A stretch of 64,000 bases of DNA from CAWUEZ02 sp963921355 (GTDB lineage Bacteria; Pseudomonadota; Alphaproteobacteria; Thalassobaculales; Thalassobaculaceae), in assembly GCA_963921355.3 (NCBI GenBank), contig OZ001190.1:3472001-3536000 (forward strand). The letters run 5' to 3'. Positions 16,147 to 26,691 of this stretch are shown piece by piece. The position numbers were made by a program, and so were the translations under genes. Each line of letters starts with the position of its first letter. Position 1 is the stretch's first letter. The notes under the pieces are model-generated. The model worked only from the letters and a program-made list of their open reading frames with translations, ran no database searches and had not been told where the DNA came from.

Positions 16147-16180
16147 CAAAAAAAGAAAGGCCGGGCAGAATGCCCGGCCT
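16147..16180 (-). terminator. Rho-independent terminator after groEL
   Basis: Reading leftward, a perfect 10-bp stem (AGGCCGGGCA/TGCCCGGCCT, loop of three) is followed by a T-rich run (TTTCTTTTTTT). It starts 24 bp after the groEL stop codon and ends groESL transcription before the phosphatase gene. Confidence 0.88.
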
Positions 16181-16203
16181 TGCCTATCACGTTACGGGTC
16201 GGC

Positions 16204-17853
<1,650 letters not shown>

Positions 17854-17905
17854 TTCTCAGTCTCCGTTTCCGGTGATTTTCAGTGAAGTTGAGCCTGGGC
17901 AGCGG

Positions 17906-18193
17906 TCAGCCGACCACGCCCATGATGTCGCTTTCCTTCATGATCAGAAGGTCCTTGCCTTCGATCTTCACTTCCGTGCCGGACCATTTGCCGTACAGCA
18001 CGGTGTCGCCCTTTTTCACATCCAGGCTGTGAACCTTGCCGGCCTCGTCGCGTTCGCCCGAACCAACGGCGATCACTTTGCCCTGCATGGGCTTTTCCTT
18101 GGCGGTATCCGGGATGATGATGCCGCCGGCGGTCTTGGTGTCGCCTTCGAGCGGCTCAACGACCACGCGGTCGTGCAGCGGACGGAATTTCAT
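17906..18193 (-). CDS. groES: 10-kDa co-chaperonin GroES
   Basis: A 95-residue protein starting at ATG 18193 after GGAGG; a longer upstream reading frame is not conserved. The sequence MKFRPLHDRVVVEPLEG, the mobile loop KTAGGIIIPDTAKEKP and the C-terminal LLIMKESDIMGVV are diagnostic. It forms the heptameric lid of GroEL. It is the first gene of the groESL operon. Confidence 0.98.
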   Translation of the reverse strand: MKFRPLHDRVVVEPLEGDTKTAGGIIIPDTAKEKPMQGKVIAVGSGERDEAGKVHSLDVKKGDTVLYGKWSGTEVKIEGKDLLIMKESDIMGVVG

Positions 18194-18234
18194 GACGTGC
18201 CTCCAAGCTCGGCCATTTCCAACAGGGCGAGCGG

Positions 18235-18261
18235 TTAGCACTCGCCTCGAATAAATGCCAG
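18235..18261 (-). promoter_or_regulatory. CIRCE element (HrcA operator) of groESL
   Basis: On the minus strand the sequence is CTGGCATTT-N9-GAGTGCTAA. The right half is a perfect CIRCE arm and the left half differs by two bases from the CTGGCACTC form common in alphaproteobacteria. It lies 42-68 bp upstream of the groES start and directly after a promoter-like pair, the normal place for HrcA repression. Confidence 0.85.
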
Positions 18262-18262
18262 G

Positions 18263-18291
18263 GGTATCGCGCTCCCGTTAAACGTTGTCAA
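18263..18291 (-). promoter_or_regulatory. Likely groESL promoter
   Basis: On the minus strand a perfect -35 hexamer TTGACA (18291-18286) is followed after 17 bp by GATACC (18268-18263), a weak -10 match of three in six. It directly precedes the CIRCE element. The hflX stop codon lies just upstream at 18299. Confidence 0.6.
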
Positions 18292-18298
18292 CCGTTGG

Positions 18299-19606
18299 TC
18301 AGGCGATCCGCTCGATCCTCGGTCCAAAACGCTTCTCGAACCGGGCCACGTCGTCGGGGTCGAGGCTGACGGTCCACAGTGCCGCCGCGTCTTCATCCTC
18401 GCGCTCAAGGACCTTTCCGTGGCCATGCAGCCAGGCACCGACCTCCCCGTCGGAGAACGGGACCCGGAAGATGCACACCCTGTCGCCGGCCGACAGCACC
18501 CCCTCGAGCAGGTTCACCAGATCCTCGACACCCTCCCCGGTCACCGCGGAAAGGCAGACAGCGCGCTGATTTCCCCGCTCCACGCTGTTGCGGAGCGCGA
18601 TCCGCTGCTCCTCGGGGACCAGGTCCAACTTGTTCAGCACCTCAAGCAGGCGCCCCGGGCGGGGCGCCTCGTCGACGCCGAGGTCGGCGAGGACAGCCGT
18701 AACGTCGCGTTTCTGCGCCTCGCTGTCGGGATGGGCGATGTCCCGGACGTGGAGAACGACGTCCGCCTCGGTCACTTCCTCCAGGGTGGCTCGAAAGGCT
18801 GCGACCAGGTGGGTCGGCAGGTCGGAAATGAATCCGACCGTGTCCGAGATGATGACCGTGCGCCCGCCGGGCAGCGCGATCCGGCGCATGGTCGGGTCCA
18901 GGGTTGCGAACAGCAGGTCCTCCGCCATCACGGCCGCGCCCGAGAGCCTGTTGAACAACGTCGACTTACCGGCGTTGGTGTAGCCGACCAGAGCGATGAT
19001 CGGGAACGGCACCCGGCGCCGCGCCTCACGATGCAGTTCGCGGGTTCGGGTGACCTCTTCGAGTTCGCGGCGGATGCGGGTGATCCGTTCACCGATCAGA
19101 CGGCGGTCGATCTCCAGCTGACTTTCACCCGGCCCCCCCAGGAACCCCGCACCACCGCGCTGACGTTCCAGGTGTGTCCAGGACCGCACCAACCGGGATC
19201 TCTGGAATGTCAGCGACGCCAGATCGACCTGGAGCCGGCCCTCATGGGTTCTGGCGCGCTCGCCGAAGATCTCCAGGATCAACTGGGTCCGGTCGATGAC
19301 CTTGGCGTCCAGGCCACGTTCCAGATTGCGCTGCTGCACCGGTGTCAGCGGATGGTCGACGACGACGACCGTGACGTCGAGGGCGTCCGCGAGCGCGCGC
19401 ATCCGATCGATCTGTCCGCTGCCGAACAGGGTTCCCGGACGCAGTTTGGCGACCGTCAGCACCTCGCTGTGAACGGTCTCCAGGTCGATGGCCGCTGTCA
19501 GGCCGACCGCCTCTTCTAGCCGGGCGTCAGGATCCCGCACGCCCTCACCCGACTCCGTGCGACCGGTCAGGTGGGGATACAGGACGATGGCGCGCGTCGT
19601 ACTCAT
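18299..19606 (-). CDS. hflX: Ribosome-rescue GTPase HflX
   Basis: A 435-residue GTPase starting at ATG 19606 (MSTTRAIVLYPH). The N-terminal HflX domain carries GSGQIDRMR and VDHPLTPVQQRNLERGLDAK. A glycine-rich GGPGESQLEIDRR linker follows, and then the G domain with G1 GYTNAGKST at residues 208-216, G3 DTVGF and G4 NKLD. HflX splits stalled or heat-damaged ribosomes. It is 16 bp downstream of hfq, the standard hfq-hflX operon. The C-terminal domain is present. Confidence 0.97.
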   Translation of the reverse strand: MSTTRAIVLYPHLTGRTESGEGVRDPDARLEEAVGLTAAIDLETVHSEVLTVAKLRPGTLFGSGQIDRMRALADALDVTVVVVDHPLTPVQQRNLERGLDAKVIDRTQLILEIFGERARTHEGRLQVDLASLTFQRSRLVRSWTHLERQRGGAGFLGGPGESQLEIDRRLIGERITRIRRELEEVTRTRELHREARRRVPFPIIALVGYTNAGKSTLFNRLSGAAVMAEDLLFATLDPTMRRIALPGGRTVIISDTVGFISDLPTHLVAAFRATLEEVTEADVVLHVRDIAHPDSEAQKRDVTAVLADLGVDEAPRPGRLLEVLNKLDLVPEEQRIALRNSVERGNQRAVCLSAVTGEGVEDLVNLLEGVLSAGDRVCIFRVPFSDGEVGAWLHGHGKVLEREDEDAAALWTVSLDPDDVARFEKRFGPRIERIA

Positions 19607-19622
19607 GCGCGATCCGTTTCGG

Positions 19623-19871
19623 TCAGGCGTCGCCGCCCTCGCTGGCGTCGAACAGCTGGACGGGATGCTGCGGCATGATCGTCGACACGGCATGCTTGTA
19701 GACAAGCTGCGAGTGGGCATCGCGGCGCAGCAACAGGCAGAAGTTGTCAAACCAGGTCACGATCCCCTGGAGCTTGACCCCGTTGACGAGGAAAACGGTG
19801 ACAGGTGTCTTGTCCTTGCGGATCTTGTTCAAGAACACGTCCTGGACACTTTGGCTCTTCTCAGCGGCCAT
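19623..19871 (-). CDS. hfq: RNA chaperone Hfq
   Basis: An 82-residue Sm-like protein. The Sm1 region (SVQDVFLNKIRKDKTPVTVF, then LVNGVKLQGIVTWFDNFCLLL) and the Sm2 motif YKHAVSTI are intact; the C-terminal tail is short, as is typical of alphaproteobacteria. It forms a hexameric ring that pairs small RNAs with mRNAs. AAGGAA precedes the ATG. It heads the hfq-hflX pair. Confidence 0.98.
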   Translation of the reverse strand: MAAEKSQSVQDVFLNKIRKDKTPVTVFLVNGVKLQGIVTWFDNFCLLLRRDAHSQLVYKHAVSTIMPQHPVQLFDASEGGDA

Positions 19872-19926
19872 TGTTCGTTCCTTCGCTCATCAGACGCCCC
19901 GATTGCGATGGCAGGACGATCCCGCC

Positions 19927-19944
19927 ATTTCGCATCTGCGAAAT
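19927..19944. other. 18-bp perfect palindrome upstream of hfq
   Basis: ATTTCGCA-TC-TGCGAAAT, an 8-bp perfect inverted repeat with a two-base centre, lies 56-73 bp upstream of hfq and 33-50 bp after the HAD gene stop. A second imperfect inverted repeat (GGCAGGA/TCCCGCC) is adjacent on the hfq side. No T-run follows, so an operator or an RNA structure is as likely as a terminator. Confidence 0.45.
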
Positions 19945-19976
19945 CACCTAAACATATACCGCAAAATGCTTGCCGC

Positions 19977-20630
19977 TCAACCGCCTAGCTCCTCGCGCAA
20001 TGCGATGCAGTCGGAAACGTGAAGCGCCGGCGGATGGGCGCTGAGGTCTTCCGGGTGCGGCCTGTCGGGATGCACCATGATCGCGGTGCATCCGGCAGCC
20101 AACGCACACTCGGCATCAACCGCTGAGTCCCCGACGAACCAGACATCGGGACCGGGCACAATGCCGCTGCCCTCAAGAGCCAGGTGAACCGGATCCGCCG
20201 CCGGTTTGTCGCGGGCGGCGTCCTGGGCGCCGATGATCCGGAGAAAATAGTGGTCCCAGCCAAGATGCGTGCATTCGGTCCGCAGATACCGGCCGGTCTT
20301 GTTGCTGACCACCCCCATGGGCACGTCCGCCGCCGCCAGCGACTGAAGCAGCAATTCCGCCCCCGGCAGCGCCTTCAGGGTCTCCAGATGGACCGCCTCG
20401 AAACCGGCGTAGAACGTCCGCATCGCGTCTTCCCAACGCTCCCCGAAGAGGGCCGGAAACGCATCCCGCATCGACTTCTTGGCATTGGCGCGGACTTCCG
20501 CCTCGCTCCAGGGCGGGCGGCCCATCTCGACGAAGGTGATCTCCATGGCCCGGGCGATCGCCCCCCAATTGTCGACAAGGGTGGAATCCCAGTCGAACAG
20601 GACGGCGCGCGGTTGCGCGAGGGCGCTCAA
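19977..20630 (-). CDS. HAD-superfamily hydrolase, phosphoglycolate-phosphatase-like
   Basis: A 217-residue protein with the HAD motifs in order: FDWDSTLVDNW (motif I, nucleophile and general-base Asp), VVSNKTG (motif II), the Lys in ARDKPAADP (motif III) and WFVGDSAVDAECALAAG (motif IV). The helical cap between motifs I and II puts it in the subfamily I Gph-like group of phosphatases. The motif I residue after D is W instead of the usual L/F/M. It overlaps the upstream aminotransferase gene by ATGA. The substrate is unknown. Confidence 0.9.
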   Translation of the reverse strand: MSALAQPRAVLFDWDSTLVDNWGAIARAMEITFVEMGRPPWSEAEVRANAKKSMRDAFPALFGERWEDAMRTFYAGFEAVHLETLKALPGAELLLQSLAAADVPMGVVSNKTGRYLRTECTHLGWDHYFLRIIGAQDAARDKPAADPVHLALEGSGIVPGPDVWFVGDSAVDAECALAAGCTAIMVHPDRPHPEDLSAHPPALHVSDCIALREELGG

Positions 20631-21490
20631 ACGGTTCGCCCCTCCTCGGCGGCGTAGGCGAAATAGGCATCCCGCAACTGCCGACCCATCGTGCCGGCCT
20701 TGCCGTTACCGATGACGGTATCGTCGATCTGGGTCACCGGGGTCACGAACGACGTTGCCGAAGAGATGAACGCTTCCCGCGCGCGCTTGGCCTCTTCGAC
20801 GGAGAACGGGCGCTCCACGAACGTCAGGCCTTCGCGTTCAGCCAGTTTCAGGATCGTCAGCCGGGTAATGCCGTTGAGGATGTCGTGGGTGGCCTCACGG
20901 GTCACCAGCTCGCCTTCGGTAGTCACAATCCAGGCGTTGGTCGACGTGCCTTCGGTGACATCGCCCTGCTGGTCGACCTGCCAGGCCTCGTAGGCCCCGT
21001 TCTCCCGGGCCTGCTGCTTACCGAGGACGTTCGGCAGAAGCGCTACGGTCTTGATGTCGCACCGCTCCCAGCGGATGTCGGGAATGGTGATCACCTTGAC
21101 CCCGTTCTCGACGGCCTCGGGCGTGGGAAGCTCGATGCGTTTGGCCGTCATGACGACCGCCGGCGGCACCTGGCCCGGGAACGGGTGATCGCGCCGCGCC
21201 ACACCGCGGGTAACCTGCATGTAGACTAGGCCGGTATCAATCCGGTTCCGGCGCACCACCTCGCGCATCACAGAGCGCAGCGCCCGCCGGCCCATCGGCG
21301 CAGCGATCCGAAGTTCGGCTAGCGACCTGTCCAGCCGATCGAGGTGCGGCAGCTCATCGACCATGGCCCCTTTGTGCACCAGCACGACCTCGTAGACTCC
21401 ATCGGCGAACTGGTAGCCCCGATCCTCGATATGGATCGCCGCGTCCGCGTGGGGAACGTAGCGGCCGTTGACATAGGCGATGCGCGACAT
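20627..21490 (-). CDS. Class IV PLP aminotransferase, D-amino-acid transaminase type
   Basis: A 287-residue fold-type IV PLP enzyme. The PLP lysine is in CDIKTVALLPNVLGKQ, and the cofactor-binding segments EGTSTNAWIV and NGITRLTILKLA are present. The N-terminal VNGRYVPHADAAIHIEDRGY and the VYMQVTRGVARRDH segment match D-alanine transaminase rather than IlvE. It interconverts D-amino acids and keto acids, supporting peptidoglycan or D-amino acid turnover. A good GGAGG site precedes the ATG, and the HAD gene overlaps its end. 4-amino-4-deoxychorismate lyase (PabC) is the closest alternative. Confidence 0.88.
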   Translation of the reverse strand: MSRIAYVNGRYVPHADAAIHIEDRGYQFADGVYEVVLVHKGAMVDELPHLDRLDRSLAELRIAAPMGRRALRSVMREVVRRNRIDTGLVYMQVTRGVARRDHPFPGQVPPAVVMTAKRIELPTPEAVENGVKVITIPDIRWERCDIKTVALLPNVLGKQQARENGAYEAWQVDQQGDVTEGTSTNAWIVTTEGELVTREATHDILNGITRLTILKLAEREGLTFVERPFSVEEAKRAREAFISSATSFVTPVTQIDDTVIGNGKAGTMGRQLRDAYFAYAAEEGRTV

Positions 21491-21547
21491 GGAACCTCCA
21501 AGGGATGGCGCGATCGCGCCGGTGCTGACGGTCTATCTTGGTGGTGA

Positions 21548-22924
21548 TTAGAAGAAGTCCAGCCGAACCGCGAACAGTTTTTCGACCTTTTTCACCGCTT
21601 CGTAGGTCGCGAACACGACGACCCGGTCACGCGCTTCGATCACGGTATCGGCGCGGGGTACGATGACCTCGTCTTTGCGCACGATCGCGCCGACGATGAC
21701 GCCGGCGGGCAGTTTGGCGGCTTTGAGGGGTTGCCCCACCAGCGGAGAGGTCTCCAGGGCCTCGGCCTCGATCACCTCACCGAGGTCTTCCCGCAGGGAA
21801 TAGACGCTGCGAATCCGCCCACGGCGAACATGCTGCAGGATCGATGAAACAGTGATGGCCCGCGGATTCACCACGGCATCGATCCCGAGCTGGGTAATCA
21901 GCGGCGCATAGGTCGATGTGTTGATCAGCGCAACGGTCCGCTCGCAGCCGGATCGCTTGGCGAGCAGTGAGCTCAGGATGTTGACCTCGTCGTCGTTGGA
22001 AACAGCAACGAAGGTCTCGGTCTGCGAGACATTGGCCTCCTCGAGGATGTCCGGGTCCAGCACGTCGCCGTTCAGCACGACCGTCCGGTTGAGTGCCTCG
22101 GCCACGGCGCGCGCGCGCTCACGGTTGTACTCGATGACCTTGACGTTGACGCCGTGGTGGGAGCTTTCGATCTCCTCTGCCAGGGTGAGACCGATATTCC
22201 CCCCGCCGGCGATGATCACACTGCGGGCTTCAGGCTCCTCGTGGCCGAAAGCCGCCAGCGCCCGAGACAGATGCCGGCTGTCACAGACGAAATAGACATC
22301 GTCGCCGGGCAGCATCTGGTCTTCGGCCTTCGGCACGATCGCACGCTCGTTGCGCAGGATTCCGACGATGACGACATTGAGATCGGCGAACAGGCTGGTC
22401 AGCTGGCGCAGCGGCGTGTTGATGATCGGGGTCGAGTCATCGCACCGCACGCCAACGACGCTCACCTTGCCGTCGGCCATCGGCGCCACGTCCAAGGCGC
22501 CGGGCACCTCCAGGCGCCGGCCGATCGCCCGGGCGACCTCGCGTTCGGGCGAGATGATGACGTCGATCGGCATGTGCTCACGGGAGAACAGATCGGCCCA
22601 GATCGGTTGCATGTAGTCCTGATTGCGCACCCGGGCGATCTTTGTCGGGACGTTGAAGATCGAGTGGCCGACCTGACAGGCCACCATGTTCACTTCATCG
22701 CTGTAGGTGACGGCAATCAGCATGTCGGCGTCACGCAGGCCGGCCTGCTCGAGAATGCTCGGATGCGACGCGTAACCGGTGATCGCCCGGACATCCAAAG
22801 TGTCGCTGATCTTTCGGGTCAGATCCGCGGTCTGGTCAATGACCGTCACGTCGTTGTTTTCGCCGGCGAGGTGGCGGGCGATGCTCGTGCCCACCTGTCC
22901 CGCGCCGCAGATGACGACCTTCAT
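21548..22924 (-). CDS. trkA: Trk potassium uptake regulatory subunit TrkA
   Basis: A 458-residue cytoplasmic protein made of two RCK (TrkA-N plus TrkA-C) units. The first Rossmann motif is GAGQVGTSIARHL at the N-terminus and the second is GGGNIGLTLAEEIE near residue 240; each is followed by a TrkA-C domain. It gates the TrkH/TrkG potassium channel in response to NAD(H) and nucleotides. The position directly after ntrX is the conserved alphaproteobacterial order. A TrkH gene is not in the window. Confidence 0.97.
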   Translation of the reverse strand: MKVVICGAGQVGTSIARHLAGENNDVTVIDQTADLTRKISDTLDVRAITGYASHPSILEQAGLRDADMLIAVTYSDEVNMVACQVGHSIFNVPTKIARVRNQDYMQPIWADLFSREHMPIDVIISPEREVARAIGRRLEVPGALDVAPMADGKVSVVGVRCDDSTPIINTPLRQLTSLFADLNVVIVGILRNERAIVPKAEDQMLPGDDVYFVCDSRHLSRALAAFGHEEPEARSVIIAGGGNIGLTLAEEIESSHHGVNVKVIEYNRERARAVAEALNRTVVLNGDVLDPDILEEANVSQTETFVAVSNDDEVNILSSLLAKRSGCERTVALINTSTYAPLITQLGIDAVVNPRAITVSSILQHVRRGRIRSVYSLREDLGEVIEAEALETSPLVGQPLKAAKLPAGVIVGAIVRKDEVIVPRADTVIEARDRVVVFATYEAVKKVEKLFAVRLDFF

Positions 22925-22933
22925 ATCGCCCCG

Positions 22934-24331
22934 TCAGCCGGTCTGGCGAACCGGCTTCTCCGCCTGCTGGAGGCCGAGCGACTTGAGCTTGCGGTGAAGC
23001 GCCGAACGTTCCATTCCGACGAAGGACGCGGTCCGGGAGATATTGCCGCCGAAGCGGTTGACCTGTGCCAACAGGTACTCCCGCTCGAAGGTCTCGCGGG
23101 CCTCCCGCAGGCTGAGGCTCATGATCTCGCCGCCCTTGTCCCAGCGCAGGGCCGCCGGCGTCGCCGCGCCGATCTCCGGCGGCAGCTGGTCGGCCCGGAT
23201 GGCGTCGCGCGTCGTTCCGCCCGCCATGATCAGCAGCCAGTCGATCACGTTGCGCAGCTGACGCACGTTGCCCGGCCAATCGTAGGCCTGCAGGGCGGCG
23301 ACCGCGTCCTCGCCGAGCGGTCGCCCCGCCATGCCGCTGGCTTCCGCCGACTGGTTCACGAAGTGACGCGCCAGCAGCGGCACGTCCTCGCGCCGTTCGC
23401 GCAGCGGCGGCACACGGATCGGTACAACGTTCAAGCGATAGAACAGGTCCTCGCGGAACCGTCCGGCCCCCATCTCCTGCTGAAGATCCCGATTGGTCGC
23501 GGCGATAACGCGCACATCGACTTCGACCTCGGCGTCCCCTCCGACCCGACGAAACGCCTGCTCCTGCAGAACCCGCAGGATCTTGCCCTGGGTCTCCAGC
23601 GGCATGTCGGCAGCCTCGTCGAGCAGAAGCGTGCCGCGATGGGCCAGTTCCAAGGTGCCGACGGTCCGGGGCTCCTCGCCGAGCGGTTCGGTTCCGAACA
23701 GTTCGGCTTCCAGACGGTCGGGCGTCAGGGTCGCGCAATTGAGCACCACAAAGGGGCCTTCGGCCCGCCGTGAGCGCTCGTGAATACGCCGGGCGACAAT
23801 CTCCTTGCCGACGCCCGCCGGTCCCGTGATCAGCACGCGGCTGCCGGTCGGGGCGACTTTCTCGATCGACGCCCGAACCGAGCCGATACCAGCCGACACC
23901 CCGATCAGGTCCGAAATCGACCCGGTGCGCCGACGCAGCTCAAGGTTCTCGCGCCGCAGCCGCGCCGCTTCGATCGCCCGCTCGACCATGAGCAGGAGGC
24001 GGTCCGACTTGAAGGGCTTCTCGATGAAATCGTAGGCGCCGTTCTTCATCGCCGAGACGGCGGTCTCAATCGTTCCGTGACCGCTGATCATGATGACCGG
24101 AAGGCCGGGATGGTCCTCCTGGATCGCATCCAGAATGCCCAGGCCGTCCAAAGCACTGTTGTTGAGCCAGATATCCAGGACCACGAGGGACGGCATGCGC
24201 CACCGGATCGCGTCCAGAGCCTGATCGGAATTGGCCGCCTCGCGGGTCTCGTAACCCTCGTCTTCGAGGGTCCCAGCGATCAACATCCGAATGTCGGCCT
24301 CGTCGTCGACGATGAGGATGTCATGTGCCAT
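22934..24331 (-). CDS. ntrX: Nitrogen-related response regulator NtrX
   Basis: A 465-residue regulator starting at ATG 24331 (MAHDILIVDDEADIR). Domains in order: receiver (acidic DDE and phosphoacceptor Asp in VVLDIWL), AAA+ domain with Walker A GPAGVGKE and Walker B TLLLDEAADMP, and a Fis-type DNA-binding helix near the C-terminus (SRTASFVGMERSALHRKL). The sigma54-contact GAFTGA loop is absent: after ELFG the sequence runs straight to a TVGTLELAHRGTLLLDE-type segment. NtrX proteins in this lineage often act on sigma70 promoters, so this is probably normal for the family. It pairs with NtrY, whose gene overlaps it by 11 bp. Confidence 0.96.
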   Translation of the reverse strand: MAHDILIVDDEADIRMLIAGTLEDEGYETREAANSDQALDAIRWRMPSLVVLDIWLNNSALDGLGILDAIQEDHPGLPVIMISGHGTIETAVSAMKNGAYDFIEKPFKSDRLLLMVERAIEAARLRRENLELRRRTGSISDLIGVSAGIGSVRASIEKVAPTGSRVLITGPAGVGKEIVARRIHERSRRAEGPFVVLNCATLTPDRLEAELFGTEPLGEEPRTVGTLELAHRGTLLLDEAADMPLETQGKILRVLQEQAFRRVGGDAEVEVDVRVIAATNRDLQQEMGAGRFREDLFYRLNVVPIRVPPLRERREDVPLLARHFVNQSAEASGMAGRPLGEDAVAALQAYDWPGNVRQLRNVIDWLLIMAGGTTRDAIRADQLPPEIGAATPAALRWDKGGEIMSLSLREARETFEREYLLAQVNRFGGNISRTASFVGMERSALHRKLKSLGLQQAEKPVRQTG

Positions 24332-26636
24332 GGAGTACGCGTTCCGGTCGTGTTTCGTCAGATACAACAGCTTGAGCGGAGAACACCAAGCTGACGATCG
24401 CTCCCCCCTCGGGGCGGTCCCTAAGCTCGATCGAACCGCCATGATCTTCCATGATTTTCTTAACGATTGCCAGACCGAGCCCCGTCCCCTTTTCACGGGT
24501 CGTCACATAGGGTTCGGTCAAACGTGCCCGTTCCGCCTCGGGAAGGCCGCGACCGTTATCGGCCACGGAAACAGCGATGGTGCTGTCGCGGCGCTCCGTC
24601 GCGATCTCGATCCGGCCTGGCGCCACCTCGGTCTCGCCGCCGTCGCCGCGGGCGGCGATCGCATCAACCGCGTTCTGCAGCAAATTGGTCAGCGCCTGGC
24701 GGATCTGGCGCGTGTCGCATCTCAGAGTCACGTCTTCCTCGCATGGGGTGACGTCGATCTGTATATCCGGCCGGCCCGCGCGCTGCAGGTCGACCGATGC
24801 GGCAATCAGGTCGCCCAGATCCTCATCCTTCATCACCGGGGTCGGCATCCGCGCGAAGGCAGAGAACTCGTCGACCATTCGCCCGATATCGCTCACCTGT
24901 CGGACGATGGTCTCGGTCATCCGCGAGAAGGTGTCCGGATCATCGGTGATCTGGTCCAGGTACTTTCGCCGCAAACGCTCGGCCGACAGCTGGATCGGCG
25001 TCAGCGGGTTTTTGATCTCATGGGCGATCCGGCGCGCCACATCGGCCCAAGCCGCCTTGCGTTGAGCCGAAAGCAATTCGGTGACGTCGTCGAAGGTGAC
25101 CACATAGCCGGTGATTGACGCGTCGGAGACCTCGGCACCGAGACGGGCGAGGAAGGTCCGGGTCTCGCCGGAAGGCAGCGTGACCGCGATCTGATCGGTC
25201 GCCTCGCGCCAAGGTCGCCGGGTCGAATCTTCGATCAAGCCTGAGAACTCCGTCAGAACGTCGACCAGTGGCGCGCCGATCTGACCGTCAAGATCGATCC
25301 CGAGAAGCCGGCTGGCGGCCCGGTTGGGCAGGTTGATGCGACCGTCCTCGTCCAGACCGACAACCCCCGAGGAAACCCCACCCAACACGGCTTCCGTAAA
25401 CCGCCGCCGGTCATCCAGCTGGGTGTTGGCATCGAGCAGCTCGTCATGCTGCGATTCCAGCTGGGCCGTCATCCGATTGAAGGCCCTGGTCAAACTGGCC
25501 ACCTCGTCCAAACCGACCCCCAGTGGCACCCGCACGGCCAGGTCGCCATGGCGCACCCGCTCCGCCCCATCGATCAGAGCGCTGACCGGGCGTACAAGCC
25601 GATCCGCAAGCAACAAGCCGATCCAGATCGAGGCCAGCAGGATCAACAACGCCACCAGCGCGAAAACGATGGCAAAAGTCAGTTGGAAATCGAGGCGGAG
25701 CCCCTCCAGTTCCTGATACTGGGAAACCGCCTGTTGGGTATCTTCGACCCGCGCCAGAAGCGATGGGTCGACGAAGCGGCCCACGAACAGAAACGTATCG
25801 ACAAGGCGGTTGACGGCGACCAGGGCCCGAATGCGGTCGTCATTCGGTGATGTCAGGATCACCACCTCACCCTGGCGGGCCTTCGACATCGCCTCGTCCG
25901 GCAAAGGCTCGAAGTCGAAGGCGAAGGACAGGCCGGTGCGGGCGTAGACCCGGCCATTGCCTTCGAACACGACAGCTTCGGTGAGGTTTCGGACCGTGGC
26001 CTGAGCGGTCACCACCTGTTCAAAGCGGCGACCATCGGCGATCAGGAACGGGGCTTCCCGGTTGAGGTCGTTGGCCATGGCCAGAACGTCGCCGCGGATG
26101 TTCTGCCGGTGCTCGGCCAGATAAGCCTCGGCGACGGCGGCCGATCCGGTCACCGCGGTCCGCACCCGGTCGCTGAACCAGCCGCGCATGCCGAGATCGA
26201 AGAACACGGCGGAGAACACCGACACGATCAGCGTCGGCGTCACGGCGATCGCCGCGAACAGCAGGGCCAGGCGAATATGGAGGCGCGCGCCCGCGAGGCC
26301 GCGCCGGCGCTCGATCCAGAGTCGGATGAGCTGACGGAGGACCAGCGCACCCAGACCCAAGAGGAACGCAATGTTAAGATAGACGCAGGCAAGGACGAGC
26401 TCGGGGTCCGGGCCGAGCGGACTGGATCGCGTCAGAACGACGGCCGTCGCAATGCCCGACAGCACCGCCATGATGCCGAAGGCCACCGCCAGCTTGCGCT
26501 CGAGAGCCACCCGACGCGCCCACAGTCTGAACCCAACCCACAAACCGGACGAGGGCCGCCCGGCCACAGGATCGCCGCCCGGCTCAGCGGCAGGATGGGT
26601 TCCGCCAATGCTATTGGTGGGGGAAGGTTCGGTCAT
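24321..26636 (-). CDS. ntrY: Membrane histidine kinase NtrY
   Basis: A 771-residue sensor kinase. Three membrane helices cluster in the first 130 residues, then a periplasmic domain of about 180 residues and a fourth helix (ALVALLILLASIWIGLLLAD). A HAMP segment, a PAS domain (NLPNRAASRLLGI), the H-box RRIAHEIKNPLTPIQ and a HATPase domain (NLLQNAVDAI, DNGRGLPEAE, GTGLGLAIVKKI) follow. It phosphorylates NtrX in response to nitrogen or redox state. Its 3' end overlaps ntrX by 11 bp. It is part of the ntrB-ntrC-ntrY-ntrX series. Confidence 0.97.
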   Translation of the reverse strand: MTEPSPTNSIGGTHPAAEPGGDPVAGRPSSGLWVGFRLWARRVALERKLAVAFGIMAVLSGIATAVVLTRSSPLGPDPELVLACVYLNIAFLLGLGALVLRQLIRLWIERRRGLAGARLHIRLALLFAAIAVTPTLIVSVFSAVFFDLGMRGWFSDRVRTAVTGSAAVAEAYLAEHRQNIRGDVLAMANDLNREAPFLIADGRRFEQVVTAQATVRNLTEAVVFEGNGRVYARTGLSFAFDFEPLPDEAMSKARQGEVVILTSPNDDRIRALVAVNRLVDTFLFVGRFVDPSLLARVEDTQQAVSQYQELEGLRLDFQLTFAIVFALVALLILLASIWIGLLLADRLVRPVSALIDGAERVRHGDLAVRVPLGVGLDEVASLTRAFNRMTAQLESQHDELLDANTQLDDRRRFTEAVLGGVSSGVVGLDEDGRINLPNRAASRLLGIDLDGQIGAPLVDVLTEFSGLIEDSTRRPWREATDQIAVTLPSGETRTFLARLGAEVSDASITGYVVTFDDVTELLSAQRKAAWADVARRIAHEIKNPLTPIQLSAERLRRKYLDQITDDPDTFSRMTETIVRQVSDIGRMVDEFSAFARMPTPVMKDEDLGDLIAASVDLQRAGRPDIQIDVTPCEEDVTLRCDTRQIRQALTNLLQNAVDAIAARGDGGETEVAPGRIEIATERRDSTIAVSVADNGRGLPEAERARLTEPYVTTREKGTGLGLAIVKKIMEDHGGSIELRDRPEGGAIVSLVFSAQAVVSDETRPERVLHGT

Positions 26637-26691
26637 GTCGCCTAGCGATCGTCCGATCGGTCCGGTCCGCTGGAACCGCCGGGTCCCGGAT

